Source: Gemmatimonadota bacterium
GTDB taxonomy: Bacteria; Gemmatimonadota; Gemmatimonadetes; Gemmatimonadales; GWC2-71-9
NCBI GenBank assembly: GCA_003223415.1
Contig: QHUY01000046.1
Location: 4,856 to 67,883, forward strand
DNA length: 63,028 nt
Reading direction: 5' to 3'
In this document: positions 21,667 to 30,774 of the stretch, in pieces
How positions within the stretch are numbered: position 1 is the first letter of the stretch
Layout of the letters: each line of letters opens with the position of its first letter
Notes under the pieces: model-generated
The model's database searches: none
The model's input: only the letters and a program-made list of their open reading frames with translations
What the model was told of the DNA's origin: nothing
Translations under genes and position numbers: made by a program

Positions 21667-23088
21667 GTGATCCCACGCATCGTCGCCACGCCGCTCGCGG
21701 GCGACGCTCGCCCGCGCACCCTGGCGCTCCGCCGGGTGAGCGCCGACGTTCTCGCGGCGGTGCTGCCCGGCCCGGGCCGCGACCGGCTGGGAGCAGGGGA
21801 GGGGCTGGTCGTGACGACCGGACAGCAGCCCGGGCTGTTCACGGGCCCCCTGTACACCATTTATAAGGCGCTTTCCACGATCGCGATCGCCGCCCGGCTG
21901 GAGCGGGAGCGCGGCGGCCCCGTCGTCCCGGTCTTCTGGGTGGCGGGCGACGACCACGACTTCGCCGAGGCCAATCACGCCGAGTTCCTGAACAGTGGCG
22001 GCGACCCGGCGCGCATTGTGCTGCGCGAGCGGCCGCCGGAGGCGCCGCAGCTTCCCTTGTGGCGCGAGCGATGTGCAGAGGACGTCCGCGCCGCTCTCGA
22101 TCAACTCCGCACCGGGACGCCGGAGACGGAGTTCAAGGCCGCAGTGCTGCGCTGGCTCGAGGCTGCCTACCGCCCCGACGCTTCCCTCTCCGACGCCTTC
22201 GCCGACGCCCTGAACGCTCTGCTCGGATCGCGTGGGCTCGCCGTCTTCAAGTTCCACATGCCGAGCGCCAAGCGTGCATCCGCCCCCCTCACCCTGAAGG
22301 GGCTGGACCTCACCCTCCCCGACGGGCTGACTCCGGTATTGGTCGAGGCCGCCCAGGGTCGCGACCGCCTGCGCGCCGACGGCGGCGCCTTCGTCACCCG
22401 CCGCAGCGGGGAGCGGTTCACGCGCGCCGCGCTCGAGCGGCTCGCCGCGGAACAGCCGGAGCGGCTGTCGCCCAACGTCCTGCTGCGGCCGGTGATCGAA
22501 GCGGCTCTGTTTCCCACCGTCGCCTATGCGGCGGGGCCGGCAGAGCTCGAGTACTTCCCGGAGGCGGCGCCGCTGTACCGAGCGCTCGAGGTGGAGGCGC
22601 AGCCCGCCGTGCCGCGATGGTCGGGCGTCCTGGTCGAGGCGCGCGTCGACAAGCTTCTCGAGAAACATGCACTGACGCTCCAGGATCTGCAGGGGCCGCC
22701 GGGCGCCTTGGAGGGGCGCCTGGTGCGTGAGACGCTGTCCGGTGAGCTCGCGGGCACCCTCGCCGCGCTGCGGTCCGGGATCGATGGCGATTACCGCCGG
22801 CTCGCGCAGGCCGTCGAGCAGGTCGACCCGACGCTGCGGCGGACACTCGAGTCCGCCCGCAATGCCGCGCTCGCGGGCACGCACGACATCGAGAAGAAGC
22901 TGGTGGCGAGTCTCAAGCGGACCAATGAGACCCTGCTCGGCCAAATCGCCCGCGCCCGCGCCGCCGTGTTCCCGACCGGGCGCCCCCAGGAACGCGTGCT
23001 CACGCTGGCCTCCTTCTCGATTCGCTACGGGCCGGCGCTGTTGGATGAGCTCGCAACCGAGGTGGCGCGGTGGGCGGACGCTTCGTAG
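21667..23088 (+). CDS. bshC: Putative cysteine ligase BshC (bacillithiol synthesis)
   Basis: BshC adds cysteine to GlcN-malate in the last step of bacillithiol formation. 473 residues. The nucleotide-binding-like N-terminal motifs TTGQQPGLFTGPLYTIYKA and VFWVAGDDHDFAE are family hallmarks. A long central coiled coil separates them from the C-terminal part (FSIRYGPALLDEL). GTG 21667 is chosen for the GGAGG seven bases upstream. GTG 21649 is an in-frame alternative. bshA and bshB are not in this window. Confidence 0.9.
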   Translation: MIPRIVATPLAGDARPRTLALRRVSADVLAAVLPGPGRDRLGAGEGLVVTTGQQPGLFTGPLYTIYKALSTIAIAARLERERGGPVVPVFWVAGDDHDFAEANHAEFLNSGGDPARIVLRERPPEAPQLPLWRERCAEDVRAALDQLRTGTPETEFKAAVLRWLEAAYRPDASLSDAFADALNALLGSRGLAVFKFHMPSAKRASAPLTLKGLDLTLPDGLTPVLVEAAQGRDRLRADGGAFVTRRSGERFTRAALERLAAEQPERLSPNVLLRPVIEAALFPTVAYAAGPAELEYFPEAAPLYRALEVEAQPAVPRWSGVLVEARVDKLLEKHALTLQDLQGPPGALEGRLVRETLSGELAGTLAALRSGIDGDYRRLAQAVEQVDPTLRRTLESARNAALAGTHDIEKKLVASLKRTNETLLGQIARARAAVFPTGRPQERVLTLASFSIRYGPALLDELATEVARWADAS

Positions 23089-23098
23089 TATCCACCGT

Positions 23099-23345
23099 AT
23101 GATGATCCTCTCGCTTATCCTCGTGGTGGCGCTGATGATTCCCATCATCGCGATCCTCGTGGACTCACCCCTAGGCCGCTCGATCGCCCGCCGGCTGGAG
23201 GGGCGCACTGCGCGACCTGCAGCGCAAGGTCGACATGCTGGAGGGCGAGGTGGAGGAGTTGAACCGCTCGCTCTCGGCCACCCGCGAGGAGCTGCAGTTC
23301 GTGCAGCGGCTGCTGGAGAAGCCCAAGCGCCAGCCGAACGCCTGA
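23099..23345 (+). pseudogene. Small membrane/coiled-coil protein, reading frame disrupted
   Basis: An ATG at 23099 opens a strongly hydrophobic helix (MMILSLILVVALMIPIIAIL) followed by DSPLGRSIARRLEG. The natural continuation, a heptad-patterned coiled coil (DLQRKVDMLEGEVEELNRSL) ending at TGA 23343-23345, lies in the +1 frame. A TAG in that second frame at 23172-23174 puts the break between about 23175 and 23211. The combined product would be about 80 residues: one membrane segment plus a cytoplasmic coil. Either a real frameshift, a sequencing error, or recoding. Function unknown. Confidence 0.6.
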
Positions 23346-23347
23346 CC

Positions 23348-24952
23348 GTGGCGCGCGTGGGCGGCGGGGAGGAGGGGCGGGAGGGAGAGCGAGCGGACGC
23401 GGGGGGCGGACGACACGCCGTACTCGTCGCGGCCGGCATCCTCCTCAGCCGGGTGTTCGGGTACCTGCGCCAGTGGGTCATGGCGCATTACATCGGCAAT
23501 TCGGGCGCGGCCGCCGACGCCATCGGCGCGGCGCTCAAGATTCCCAACGTCATCCGCAACCTGCTGGGCGAAGGCACGCTCCTCGCCTCGTTCATCCCCG
23601 TGTACGCGGCGCTCAACGAGCGCGAGGACAAGGGCCCCGCCCGCGCCCTCGCCGGCACGGTGCTCGGCCTGCTGCTCCTGGCGAGCGGCGTGCTCGCCGT
23701 GCTCGGCGTCCTCTTCGCGCCGGCCATTACGACGGCCGTGGCGGCCGGGTTCGACGAGCCCCGGCGCCGTCTCACCATCGCCCTGGTCCGGATCCTGTTT
23801 CCCATGACAGGACTCATGGTCGTATCGGCCTGGTGTCTCGGGGTGCTCAACACCCACCGCAAGTTCTTCCTGCCGTACGCCGCGCCGGTGGTCTGGAACG
23901 TCTGCGGGATCGCGGCCCTCGTGGCGGCGGGGACGTGGCTGATCAGCCCGCAGCTCCCCCTGGACGAGCAGCTCAACCGGCTCGCCTTCGCCCTCGCCTG
24001 GGGCCTCGTGGCCGGCAGCGTGGTCCAGGTCGTCGTCCAGCTGCCGGCCTGCTGGCGCGCGCTACACGGCATCCCGCTCGGCGCCAACGTCGCCGTCTTC
24101 GGCGTGCGGGATGTGCTCAAGGCCTGGCTCCCCGTCGTGCTGGGGATGGGCGTGTGGCAGATCTCGGCGTTCGTCGACACCCAGCTCGGCTCGCTCGCCG
24201 GGCCGAGCGGCGTCTCCAGTCTGACCTACGCCCAGCTCATCCAGCTTCTCCCGATCAGCATGTTCGGGACGTCGGTGGCCGCCGTGTCCTTGCCCGATCT
24301 CTCGCGGGACGCGGCGAGCGCCACCCCGAACGACCAGCTGCGCGCTCGCATCGGCATCGCGTTCCGGCGGATCACCTTCTTCGTGGTGCCCTCCTCGTTC
24401 CTGTTCGCCGCTTTCGGGCCGCTGCTCATCGCGGCCCTGTACCAGACGGGTAGATTCACGCGCGCGGACTCCATCCAGGTCGGCGGCGTCCTGGCCGCCT
24501 ACGGCATCGGTCTCCTGGGACAGGCCTGCGTCAAGCTGTTCGCCTCTGGGTTCTATGCCCTGCGGGACACGAAAACCCCGGTCAAGATCGCTGCGTTCTC
24601 GGTCGTGATTTCCAGCGCGTTGGCCTTTCTGCTCATGCGGCGGTTCGGCGTGGCGGGGATCGCGCTGGGGTCCTCGATCGGCGCCTGGGTCAACGTCGTG
24701 CTCCATCTCAAGGACCTGGACAAGCGCATCGGCACGGTGATGCGCGGGGAGGACTGGCGCGGGTTCGGGACCGCGCTCGCGGCGGCCGCGGCGGCGAGCG
24801 GAGCAGGGGCGCTCGCGGCTCACGCCGCGGCCGGCTGGCATCCGATCCCCCTGGCCGTGGCGGCCGTGGCTATCTTTGCTGTGGTGTATGGCAGCCTGAC
24901 CCTGGTGTTGCGCCACCCTGACGCCCATCGCCTGTGGCAGTTCCTGCGCTGA
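23348..24952 (+). CDS. murJ: Lipid II flippase MurJ
   Basis: MOP-superfamily transporter that flips lipid II across the inner membrane for peptidoglycan synthesis. 534 residues from GTG 23348 (GTG 23357 is an alternative), with about 14 membrane segments. The N-terminal signature LLSRVFGYLR and the NLLGEGTLLASFIPVY segment are characteristic. The first 25 residues are a Gly/Glu/Arg low-complexity stretch encoded by G-rich sequence and are not conserved, so the true start is uncertain. The upstream frame contains the first half of the small membrane protein. The 3' end overlaps uvrC by 19 bases. Confidence 0.9.
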   Translation: MARVGGGEEGREGERADAGGGRHAVLVAAGILLSRVFGYLRQWVMAHYIGNSGAAADAIGAALKIPNVIRNLLGEGTLLASFIPVYAALNEREDKGPARALAGTVLGLLLLASGVLAVLGVLFAPAITTAVAAGFDEPRRRLTIALVRILFPMTGLMVVSAWCLGVLNTHRKFFLPYAAPVVWNVCGIAALVAAGTWLISPQLPLDEQLNRLAFALAWGLVAGSVVQVVVQLPACWRALHGIPLGANVAVFGVRDVLKAWLPVVLGMGVWQISAFVDTQLGSLAGPSGVSSLTYAQLIQLLPISMFGTSVAAVSLPDLSRDAASATPNDQLRARIGIAFRRITFFVVPSSFLFAAFGPLLIAALYQTGRFTRADSIQVGGVLAAYGIGLLGQACVKLFASGFYALRDTKTPVKIAAFSVVISSALAFLLMRRFGVAGIALGSSIGAWVNVVLHLKDLDKRIGTVMRGEDWRGFGTALAAAAAASGAGALAAHAAAGWHPIPLAVAAVAIFAVVYGSLTLVLRHPDAHRLWQFLR

Positions 24953-26745
24953 TTGCCCGCAAGCTCGCCGCGCTCCCGGACCAATCGGGGGTGTATCTCT
25001 GGAAGAATCAGGCGGGCGAGGTGCTCTACGTGGGCAAAGCCAAGAGCCTGCGCAATCGCGTGCCGAGCTATTTCGGGCCCGAGGCCGCCGATAACCCGAT
25101 GCATGCCGCATTGGTCCGCCAGATCGCCGACCTGGAGACGATTATCGTCCCGAGCGAGGCCCAGGCGCTGCTGCTCGAGAACAACCTCATCAAGGAGCAC
25201 AGCCCCCGCTTCAACGTCCTACTGCGGGACGACAAGAGCTACCCCCGCATCGCGGTGACCGTGGGGGAGCCCTTCCCCCGGGTGCTGGTCGTGCGGCGGG
25301 TGAACCTCGAAGGCGCGCGCTACTTCGGCCCGTACACCGACGTCTATACGCTTCGCAATACCCTCAAGATCATCCGCCGCATCTTCACCGTCCGGTCCTG
25401 CCACTACGCCCTGCCGGATGACCACCCCGACCGGCCGTGTCTCGATTACCACATCGAGCGCTGCCGGGCGCCGTGCGTGGGCTACCAGTCGCGGGAAGAT
25501 TACCGCCGGATGATCGACGACGTGCTGCTGTTCCTCGAGGGTAAGACGGTGGACGTGCGCCAGCGCTTGCGGGAGCGGATGCAGCAGGCGAGCACGGGCC
25601 TGGACTTCGAGCGGGCGGCGCAGCTGCGGGATGCCATCCGCTGGCTGGAGCAGCTGGAGCAACCCCAGACCGTCGAGCTGGTTGGCGGCGGCGACGCGGA
25701 TGCCATCGGCTTCGCCCGCGACGGCGACGACGCCTGCGGCGTCATCCTGCGGGTGCGCAGCGGGCGGGTGATCGCCCGGGAGCACCGCTTCCTCGAGCAC
25801 GCCGAGCACGAGGTGGACGGAGCGATCCTGAGCGCGTTCCTGGTGCGCTACTACCTGCCACTCGAGGCCCGCGCGTCGAGCGCTCTGCTGCCGTTGGTCC
25901 CCGAGGATGTCGGGGCGTTGCACCAGCTCGCGCCAGGGGTGACCTGGCACGTCCCCCAGCGGGGCACGAACGCCAAGCTGGTCGAGCTCGCGGACCAGAA
26001 CGCCCGGCACCTCCTCGAGAGCCTGCTCATCGAGGCATTCGACATCGAGGAGCGCGCCGCCGACCCCGTGTACGCGCTGGGGCGCGACCTCGGCCTCGCC
26101 GAGGTGCCGCGGTCGTTCGTGTGCATCGATATCTCGACCAACCAGGGCCGCGACACGGTTGGCTCGCTCGTGTGGTTCGACGCCGGCCGGCCGCGCAAGG
26201 CGGAATACCGTCGCTTCAAGATCCGTGGGCCTGGCCAGCAGGACGACTTCGCGGCGGTGCACGAGGTGGTGACGCGATTCCTGAAGCGACGGCTGGAGGA
26301 GGGCAAGCCGGTCCCCGATCTCATGGTGATCGACGGCGGCAAGGGCCAGCTCGGCGCCGCGGTCGACGCGGCGCGCGCCCTCGGGCAGGAGGCGCTCCCC
26401 ATCGTGAGCCTGGCCAAGAGGGAAGAGGAGGTCTTTCTCCCCGGCAGATCCGTGAGCCTGCGGCTGTCGCGGCGCAGCTCCTCGCTCAAGCTGCTGCAGC
26501 GCGCGCGCGACGAGGCGCACCGCTTCGCGGTCGGCTACAGCCGGCGGCGGCGCGCGCAGCGCACGATCACCTCCGAGCTCCTGACCATTCGGGGCATCGG
26601 CCCCGGACGGCGCCGGTCGCTGCTCGAGCGGTTCGGCTCGCTGGCTGGTGTGAAGACGGCGAGCAGCGCCGAGATCGCCGCGCTCCCCGGTTTCTCGACC
26701 ACCCTCGCCGAGCGCATCCTCGAGACCCTGAACGGACGCCGATGA
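24934..26745 (+). CDS. uvrC: Excinuclease ABC subunit C
   Basis: Makes the dual incisions in nucleotide excision repair with UvrA and UvrB. 603 residues. The GIY-YIG nuclease is at about residues 15-95 (GVYLWKNQAG, VLYVGKAKSL). The UVR motif FERAAQLRDAIRWLE is near 210. The RNase H-like endonuclease carries CIDISTNQG and VIDGGKGQL, and the tandem HhH tail reads IRGIGPGRRRSLLERFG. GTG 24934 lies inside the end of murJ. A TTG at 24953 is an alternative start. Confidence 0.95.
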   Translation: MAVPALIARKLAALPDQSGVYLWKNQAGEVLYVGKAKSLRNRVPSYFGPEAADNPMHAALVRQIADLETIIVPSEAQALLLENNLIKEHSPRFNVLLRDDKSYPRIAVTVGEPFPRVLVVRRVNLEGARYFGPYTDVYTLRNTLKIIRRIFTVRSCHYALPDDHPDRPCLDYHIERCRAPCVGYQSREDYRRMIDDVLLFLEGKTVDVRQRLRERMQQASTGLDFERAAQLRDAIRWLEQLEQPQTVELVGGGDADAIGFARDGDDACGVILRVRSGRVIAREHRFLEHAEHEVDGAILSAFLVRYYLPLEARASSALLPLVPEDVGALHQLAPGVTWHVPQRGTNAKLVELADQNARHLLESLLIEAFDIEERAADPVYALGRDLGLAEVPRSFVCIDISTNQGRDTVGSLVWFDAGRPRKAEYRRFKIRGPGQQDDFAAVHEVVTRFLKRRLEEGKPVPDLMVIDGGKGQLGAAVDAARALGQEALPIVSLAKREEEVFLPGRSVSLRLSRRSSSLKLLQRARDEAHRFAVGYSRRRRAQRTITSELLTIRGIGPGRRRSLLERFGSLAGVKTASSAEIAALPGFSTTLAERILETLNGRR

Positions 26746-27920
26746 GTCTGTCCTGGACCCTCGAGTGCTCCGGCTGCGGGCAGACGCGCGGCGCCGAGGG
26801 CCTCCCCAGCGTGTGCGAGGCCTGTGCCCAGCCCTACCTGGTCCGCTACGCGGCCGCGCCGTCGCCCGAGATCAAGCGCCTGCTGCGCGAGCGGCGAGGC
26901 ACCATGTGGCGCTTCCGGGAGTGGCTGCCGCTCGCCGATGGCGAGGAGCCCGTGACCCTCGGGGAAGGGGGGACGCCGCTGCTGCGGGTGGACCGCATCG
27001 CGGCGCGATACGGCTTCCAAGAGCTCCTCGTCAAAGAGGAAGGCACGAACCCTACCGGCTCCTTCAAGGCGCGCGGGCTCGCCGCCGCGGTGACCCGAGC
27101 GGTGCGCGCGGGAGCGAGCCGGTTCGTCGTGCCCACCGCGGGGAACGCCGGGATCGCGCTCGCCGCCTACGCCGCCCGCGCGGGGGCGAGCGCCCGGGTG
27201 TACGCGCCCGCGAACACACCGCCCACGATCCTCGCCCAGATCCGCAGCTTCGGGGCTGACCTGGTGCTGCTCGACGGCCACATCGGCGATTGCGGTACCG
27301 CGGCGCGCACCTACGCCGCGGACTCCGGTGCGATCGACGTGTCGACGCTACGGGAACCCTACCGCATCGAAGGCAAGAAGACACTCGGACTTGAGCTCGC
27401 GGAACAAGGGAACTGGACCCTGCCGGATGCGATCGTGTACCCCACCGGAGGGGGAACCGGACTGATCGGGATGTGGAAGGCGTTTCAGGAGCTGCGCGCC
27501 GCCGGGTGGCTCCGAGGGCGGGGGGGAGGGGGGGACGGAGCGGGCGCGCTGCCGCGGATGTACAGCGTGCAGTCGAGCGGCTGCGCGCCCGTCGTGAAAG
27601 CCTTCGAGGAGCGGTTGGACCGTTGCACCCCGTGGCCGGAGCCGTGGACCGTCGCCTCGGGATTGCGTGTGCCTGGACCGTTCGGCGACCGCCTTATGCT
27701 GCGCGCCTTGCGCGAGAGCGGCGGTGGAGCCGTGGCGGTGTCCGACGAGGCGCTCACCGCCGCCGCGCGGGAGCTCCAGACCGCGGAAGGGATCGATGCG
27801 GCCCCGGAAGGCGGCGCGGCCCTCGCCGCGGCCGTCGAGCTCAAGCGGCGTGGCGCCATGCGGCCCTCCGACCGCGTGGTCTTGTTTAACACCGGGGCTG
27901 GGTGGCTCTACCGGGGCTAA
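26742..27920 (+). CDS. thrC: Threonine synthase-like PLP enzyme
   Basis: Fold-type II PLP enzyme. Threonine synthase converts O-phosphohomoserine to threonine. 392 residues. An N-terminal rubredoxin-like zinc ribbon (CSGC and CEAC) is followed by the PLP lysine in PTGSFKARG, the phosphate-binding VPTAGNAGIALAAY loop and YPTGGGTGLIGMWKAF. An unconserved loop at 27511-27545 contains two G7 runs encoding a Gly-rich insertion. No hom or thrB gene is nearby, so threonine synthase is the best guess within a family that includes related beta-replacing enzymes. ATG overlaps the uvrC stop. Confidence 0.82.
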   Translation: MSLSWTLECSGCGQTRGAEGLPSVCEACAQPYLVRYAAAPSPEIKRLLRERRGTMWRFREWLPLADGEEPVTLGEGGTPLLRVDRIAARYGFQELLVKEEGTNPTGSFKARGLAAAVTRAVRAGASRFVVPTAGNAGIALAAYAARAGASARVYAPANTPPTILAQIRSFGADLVLLDGHIGDCGTAARTYAADSGAIDVSTLREPYRIEGKKTLGLELAEQGNWTLPDAIVYPTGGGTGLIGMWKAFQELRAAGWLRGRGGGGDGAGALPRMYSVQSSGCAPVVKAFEERLDRCTPWPEPWTVASGLRVPGPFGDRLMLRALRESGGGAVAVSDEALTAAARELQTAEGIDAAPEGGAALAAAVELKRRGAMRPSDRVVLFNTGAGWLYRG

Positions 27921-27945
27921 CCCGTTTATATTGGGCCACTTGCCC

Positions 27946-29130
27946 ATGCGAATCGCAATCCTGGACCCAGCCGCAGGGATCAGCGGCGACATGACGTTGG
28001 GCGCCCTCCTCGCTCTTGGGGTGTCGCCCGCCTGGCTCGAAGAGTTGCCGCGCCGGTTGCAGCTCGAGGGGGTCGCGGTGGCTATCCGGGACGTGCAGCG
28101 CGCCGGGGTGGGCTGCAAGCAGGTCGAGTTCACCATCCCCGAGCGGCCGCACGGGCGGCATGTCGGCGAGCTGCTGCGCCTCGTGGGGCGCGCGCCCGTC
28201 TCCGATTGGGTCAAGGAGCGCGCGTTGCGCGCGTTTCGGCTCGTCGGGGAAGCCGAGGGGAAGGTGCACGGCGTGCCACCGGAGACAGTGCACCTTCACG
28301 AAGTCGGCGCGGTGGACGCCGTGCTCGACATCGTCGGGGCAATCGAGGGATTCGAGCGCCTGGGCGTGGACGCGATCTATTCTTGGGCGCCGGCGCTCGG
28401 CACGGGCTGGGTGGAGGCGGCGCATGGCCGTTTGCCCGTCCCGGCGCCCGCGACGATGATCCTGCTCGAGGGGCTCGACGTCGCGTCGGGCGGTCCGGTG
28501 GAAGGGGAGGGGACGACGCCGACCGGCGCCGTGCTGCTGCGGGTGCTGTCGCAGGGTCGCCCGCCCGCGCGGTGGCGGGTGACGGGGAGCGGTTGGGGGG
28601 CGGGTGGGCGCAATCCCAAGCATTATCCCAACGCGCTGCGCATTCTCGTGGCGGAGGCGGCGGAGGAGGCTGGACGAGTAGCGCTGCTCGCGACGGACGT
28701 GGACGACATGACCCCCGAATACGTCGAGCCGCTGCGCCAGGCGCTGGTCGCGGCGGGGGCGCTCGATGTCCAAACCTGGCCGGTCCAGATGAAGAAGGGA
28801 CGATCGGGCTTCCGGGTGGAGGTCGTCGCGCCCGAGGACCGGATGGACGCCGTGACGGCCGCGCTGTTTCGGCACAGCACGACGGCGGGCGTGCGGCGCT
28901 GGGTGGCCGAACGGGCCACGCTGCCGCGACGTCAGGTGACGGTGCAGCTGGGCCCGGACATACACGTGCGGGTGAAGGTGTTGGAGCAGCCGGACGGCGG
29001 CGCCGTGCGGCTCAAGCCTGAGTACGACGATGTGCTCGCGGCCGCCGAGGCGCTCGGTCGGCCGCCGCTCGAGGTGGCGCGCGCGGTGCAGCGCGACGCC
29101 GAGGCCTTGATGGCCAAATCCAAGGAGTGA
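27946..29130 (+). CDS. larC: LarC, nickel-insertion protein for the nickel-pincer cofactor
   Basis: LarC inserts nickel into the pyridinium bis-thiocarboxylate nucleotide to form the NPN cofactor of LarA-type racemases. 394 residues. N-terminal DPAAGISGDMTLGALLALG, the HLHEVGAVDAVLDIVG motif and TDVDDMTPEYVEPL are family hallmarks. In Lactobacillus the protein is made by a programmed frameshift (larC1/larC2), whereas here one uninterrupted frame encodes it. larB, larE and larA are not in this window. An AT-rich promoter-like CCCGTTTATATT (about 27921-27932) lies in the 25-base gap before the ATG. Confidence 0.9.
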   Translation: MRIAILDPAAGISGDMTLGALLALGVSPAWLEELPRRLQLEGVAVAIRDVQRAGVGCKQVEFTIPERPHGRHVGELLRLVGRAPVSDWVKERALRAFRLVGEAEGKVHGVPPETVHLHEVGAVDAVLDIVGAIEGFERLGVDAIYSWAPALGTGWVEAAHGRLPVPAPATMILLEGLDVASGGPVEGEGTTPTGAVLLRVLSQGRPPARWRVTGSGWGAGGRNPKHYPNALRILVAEAAEEAGRVALLATDVDDMTPEYVEPLRQALVAAGALDVQTWPVQMKKGRSGFRVEVVAPEDRMDAVTAALFRHSTTAGVRRWVAERATLPRRQVTVQLGPDIHVRVKVLEQPDGGAVRLKPEYDDVLAAAEALGRPPLEVARAVQRDAEALMAKSKE

Positions 29131-29134
29131 CGAG

Positions 29135-30763
29135 ATGACGATGCGGCCGGTGTGCGGACTGGGACCGAGGTTGGGACTGGCGCTGGCGCTGGCGGCGACG
29201 CCGGCGGCCGCGCAGCACGGCATCTGGCTTCCGGTAAGGTGTGACCTCAAGCCGAACCACTACCTAGTGAATGCCGGCCTCCTGTATCTGAAGAGTGCGG
29301 CGGAAGGGCGCTTCCAAGAGCAGATCCAGAAGGACCTGAAGGACGCCAACCGGAATCTGCTCCAGGCCGTCACGGCCAATGGTCAGGACCAGAACCCGGC
29401 GGCCTGGTACTATCTGGGCCGCTACTATGGCATGGTGAAAGACGCCGCGGGGGCGGATTCCGCGTTTCGCCGGGCCGAGCAGCTGAAACCGGCCTGCAAG
29501 GACGATATTGCCTTCTGGCGACGGGATCTCTGGGTGCCCCTCTACAACGGCGCGGTGGCGGCCTATAACGCCGGTCAGAGCGACTCGGCGATCCACCTGC
29601 TGCAACAGGCCAACGCGATCTACGCGGGCGAGCCCACCGGTTTCAAGCTGCTTGGCGCGCTGTTCTACAACGCCAACGAGGCCGACTCCGCCGCCCGGTA
29701 CTTCCGCCTCGCCATCGCCGCCTCCAGCGATCCCAAGTACGCCGCTGACAAGAAGGAGGCGCTGTTCAACGTCGCCGCCTCCTACTATCGGGCCCAGCGC
29801 TGGCCCGAGGCCGAGGCCGCCTACAAGGACTATCTGGCCGTCGTGCCGAGCGACGCGCAGGCTCTGGCCGGGCTCGCGGCGGTCTACACCTCGCTCGGGA
29901 GGACCGACTCGGCCACCGCGATTTACACGAAGATCGTGAACAACGCCGACTCGGTGGACGCCATGGGGTTGTTCTTCGCGGGCACGTCGATCTTCTCTTC
30001 CGCGCCGCCGCTCCCGGACACGGCCGCGACCGGGACCTCCTGTCGGACGGAGGCCCGGCGCACCGGCCGCACGCTCACGGCCCGCGCGATCAGTGCCCGC
30101 TGTGATTCGGTGACCGCCCGGCGGGTCCGCGACTACGACGGCGAAGTCGCGGTGACCTACCGACTGGCAGCGAAGGCGTTCGAGGCCGGTCTCGCCAAGA
30201 ATCCATTCTTCCGAGACGGGCTGTTCAACCTGGCGAACACGTACCTGGCGCTGCATGACTCGGCGAGAATGCTGCCGGTGGCCCAGCGGCTGTACGCCGT
30301 CGACCCGATGAACCGCAGCACGCTGCGGCTCCTTGCCCAGGGCTTCCAGTTCCAAAAGAAGCCCGACTCGACCCTCCATTATCTGATGGTGGCCGATACC
30401 GCCCTGCCGTTCGAGGTCACGGTGGGCAGCTTCTTGCCGGGAGACCAGAATGCGACGCTCTCCGGCCTGTTCACCAACTATCGCTCCCTGCCCGATTCGG
30501 CCACGCTCGTCAGCCGCTGTCGGGCCCCTGGTCCGGCGACGACGGTAGCCGCTCGCTGCGGCTATCAGAAGCTCGCTGCTGACGCGGCAGCGAAGCTGAC
30601 CAACGCGCCGCTGAAGGTCACGTTCGAGTTCCTGAACGCCAAGGGCGAGGTGGTGGTCGCGCAGTCCGTCGACGTCCCGGCCATCGAGCCGGGAGGCAAT
30701 CACCCGTTCCAGCTGAAGGCGAACGGCGCGAAGATCGAAGCCTGGAGGTACAAGCAGAGCTAG
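29135..30763 (+). CDS. Secreted TPR-repeat protein, paralog A
   Basis: A 542-residue protein with a signal peptide (about residues 1-26, cleavage near AAAQ), then several tetratricopeptide repeats. NPAAWYYLGRYYGMVKDAAG and the repeated ADSAxxxFRxA helices are visible. A Cys-containing low-complexity linker sits near residues 295-325, and a C-terminal beta domain of about 50 residues begins KVTFEFLNAKGEV. The same layout and motifs occur in the protein at 44729-46354, so the two are paralogs. Probably periplasmic or outer-membrane scaffolding, client unknown. Starts four bases after larC and ends 11 bases before a convergent gene. Confidence 0.8.
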   Translation: MTMRPVCGLGPRLGLALALAATPAAAQHGIWLPVRCDLKPNHYLVNAGLLYLKSAAEGRFQEQIQKDLKDANRNLLQAVTANGQDQNPAAWYYLGRYYGMVKDAAGADSAFRRAEQLKPACKDDIAFWRRDLWVPLYNGAVAAYNAGQSDSAIHLLQQANAIYAGEPTGFKLLGALFYNANEADSAARYFRLAIAASSDPKYAADKKEALFNVAASYYRAQRWPEAEAAYKDYLAVVPSDAQALAGLAAVYTSLGRTDSATAIYTKIVNNADSVDAMGLFFAGTSIFSSAPPLPDTAATGTSCRTEARRTGRTLTARAISARCDSVTARRVRDYDGEVAVTYRLAAKAFEAGLAKNPFFRDGLFNLANTYLALHDSARMLPVAQRLYAVDPMNRSTLRLLAQGFQFQKKPDSTLHYLMVADTALPFEVTVGSFLPGDQNATLSGLFTNYRSLPDSATLVSRCRAPGPATTVAARCGYQKLAADAAAKLTNAPLKVTFEFLNAKGEVVVAQSVDVPAIEPGGNHPFQLKANGAKIEAWRYKQS

Positions 30764-30774
30764 CCGCGCCCTCC

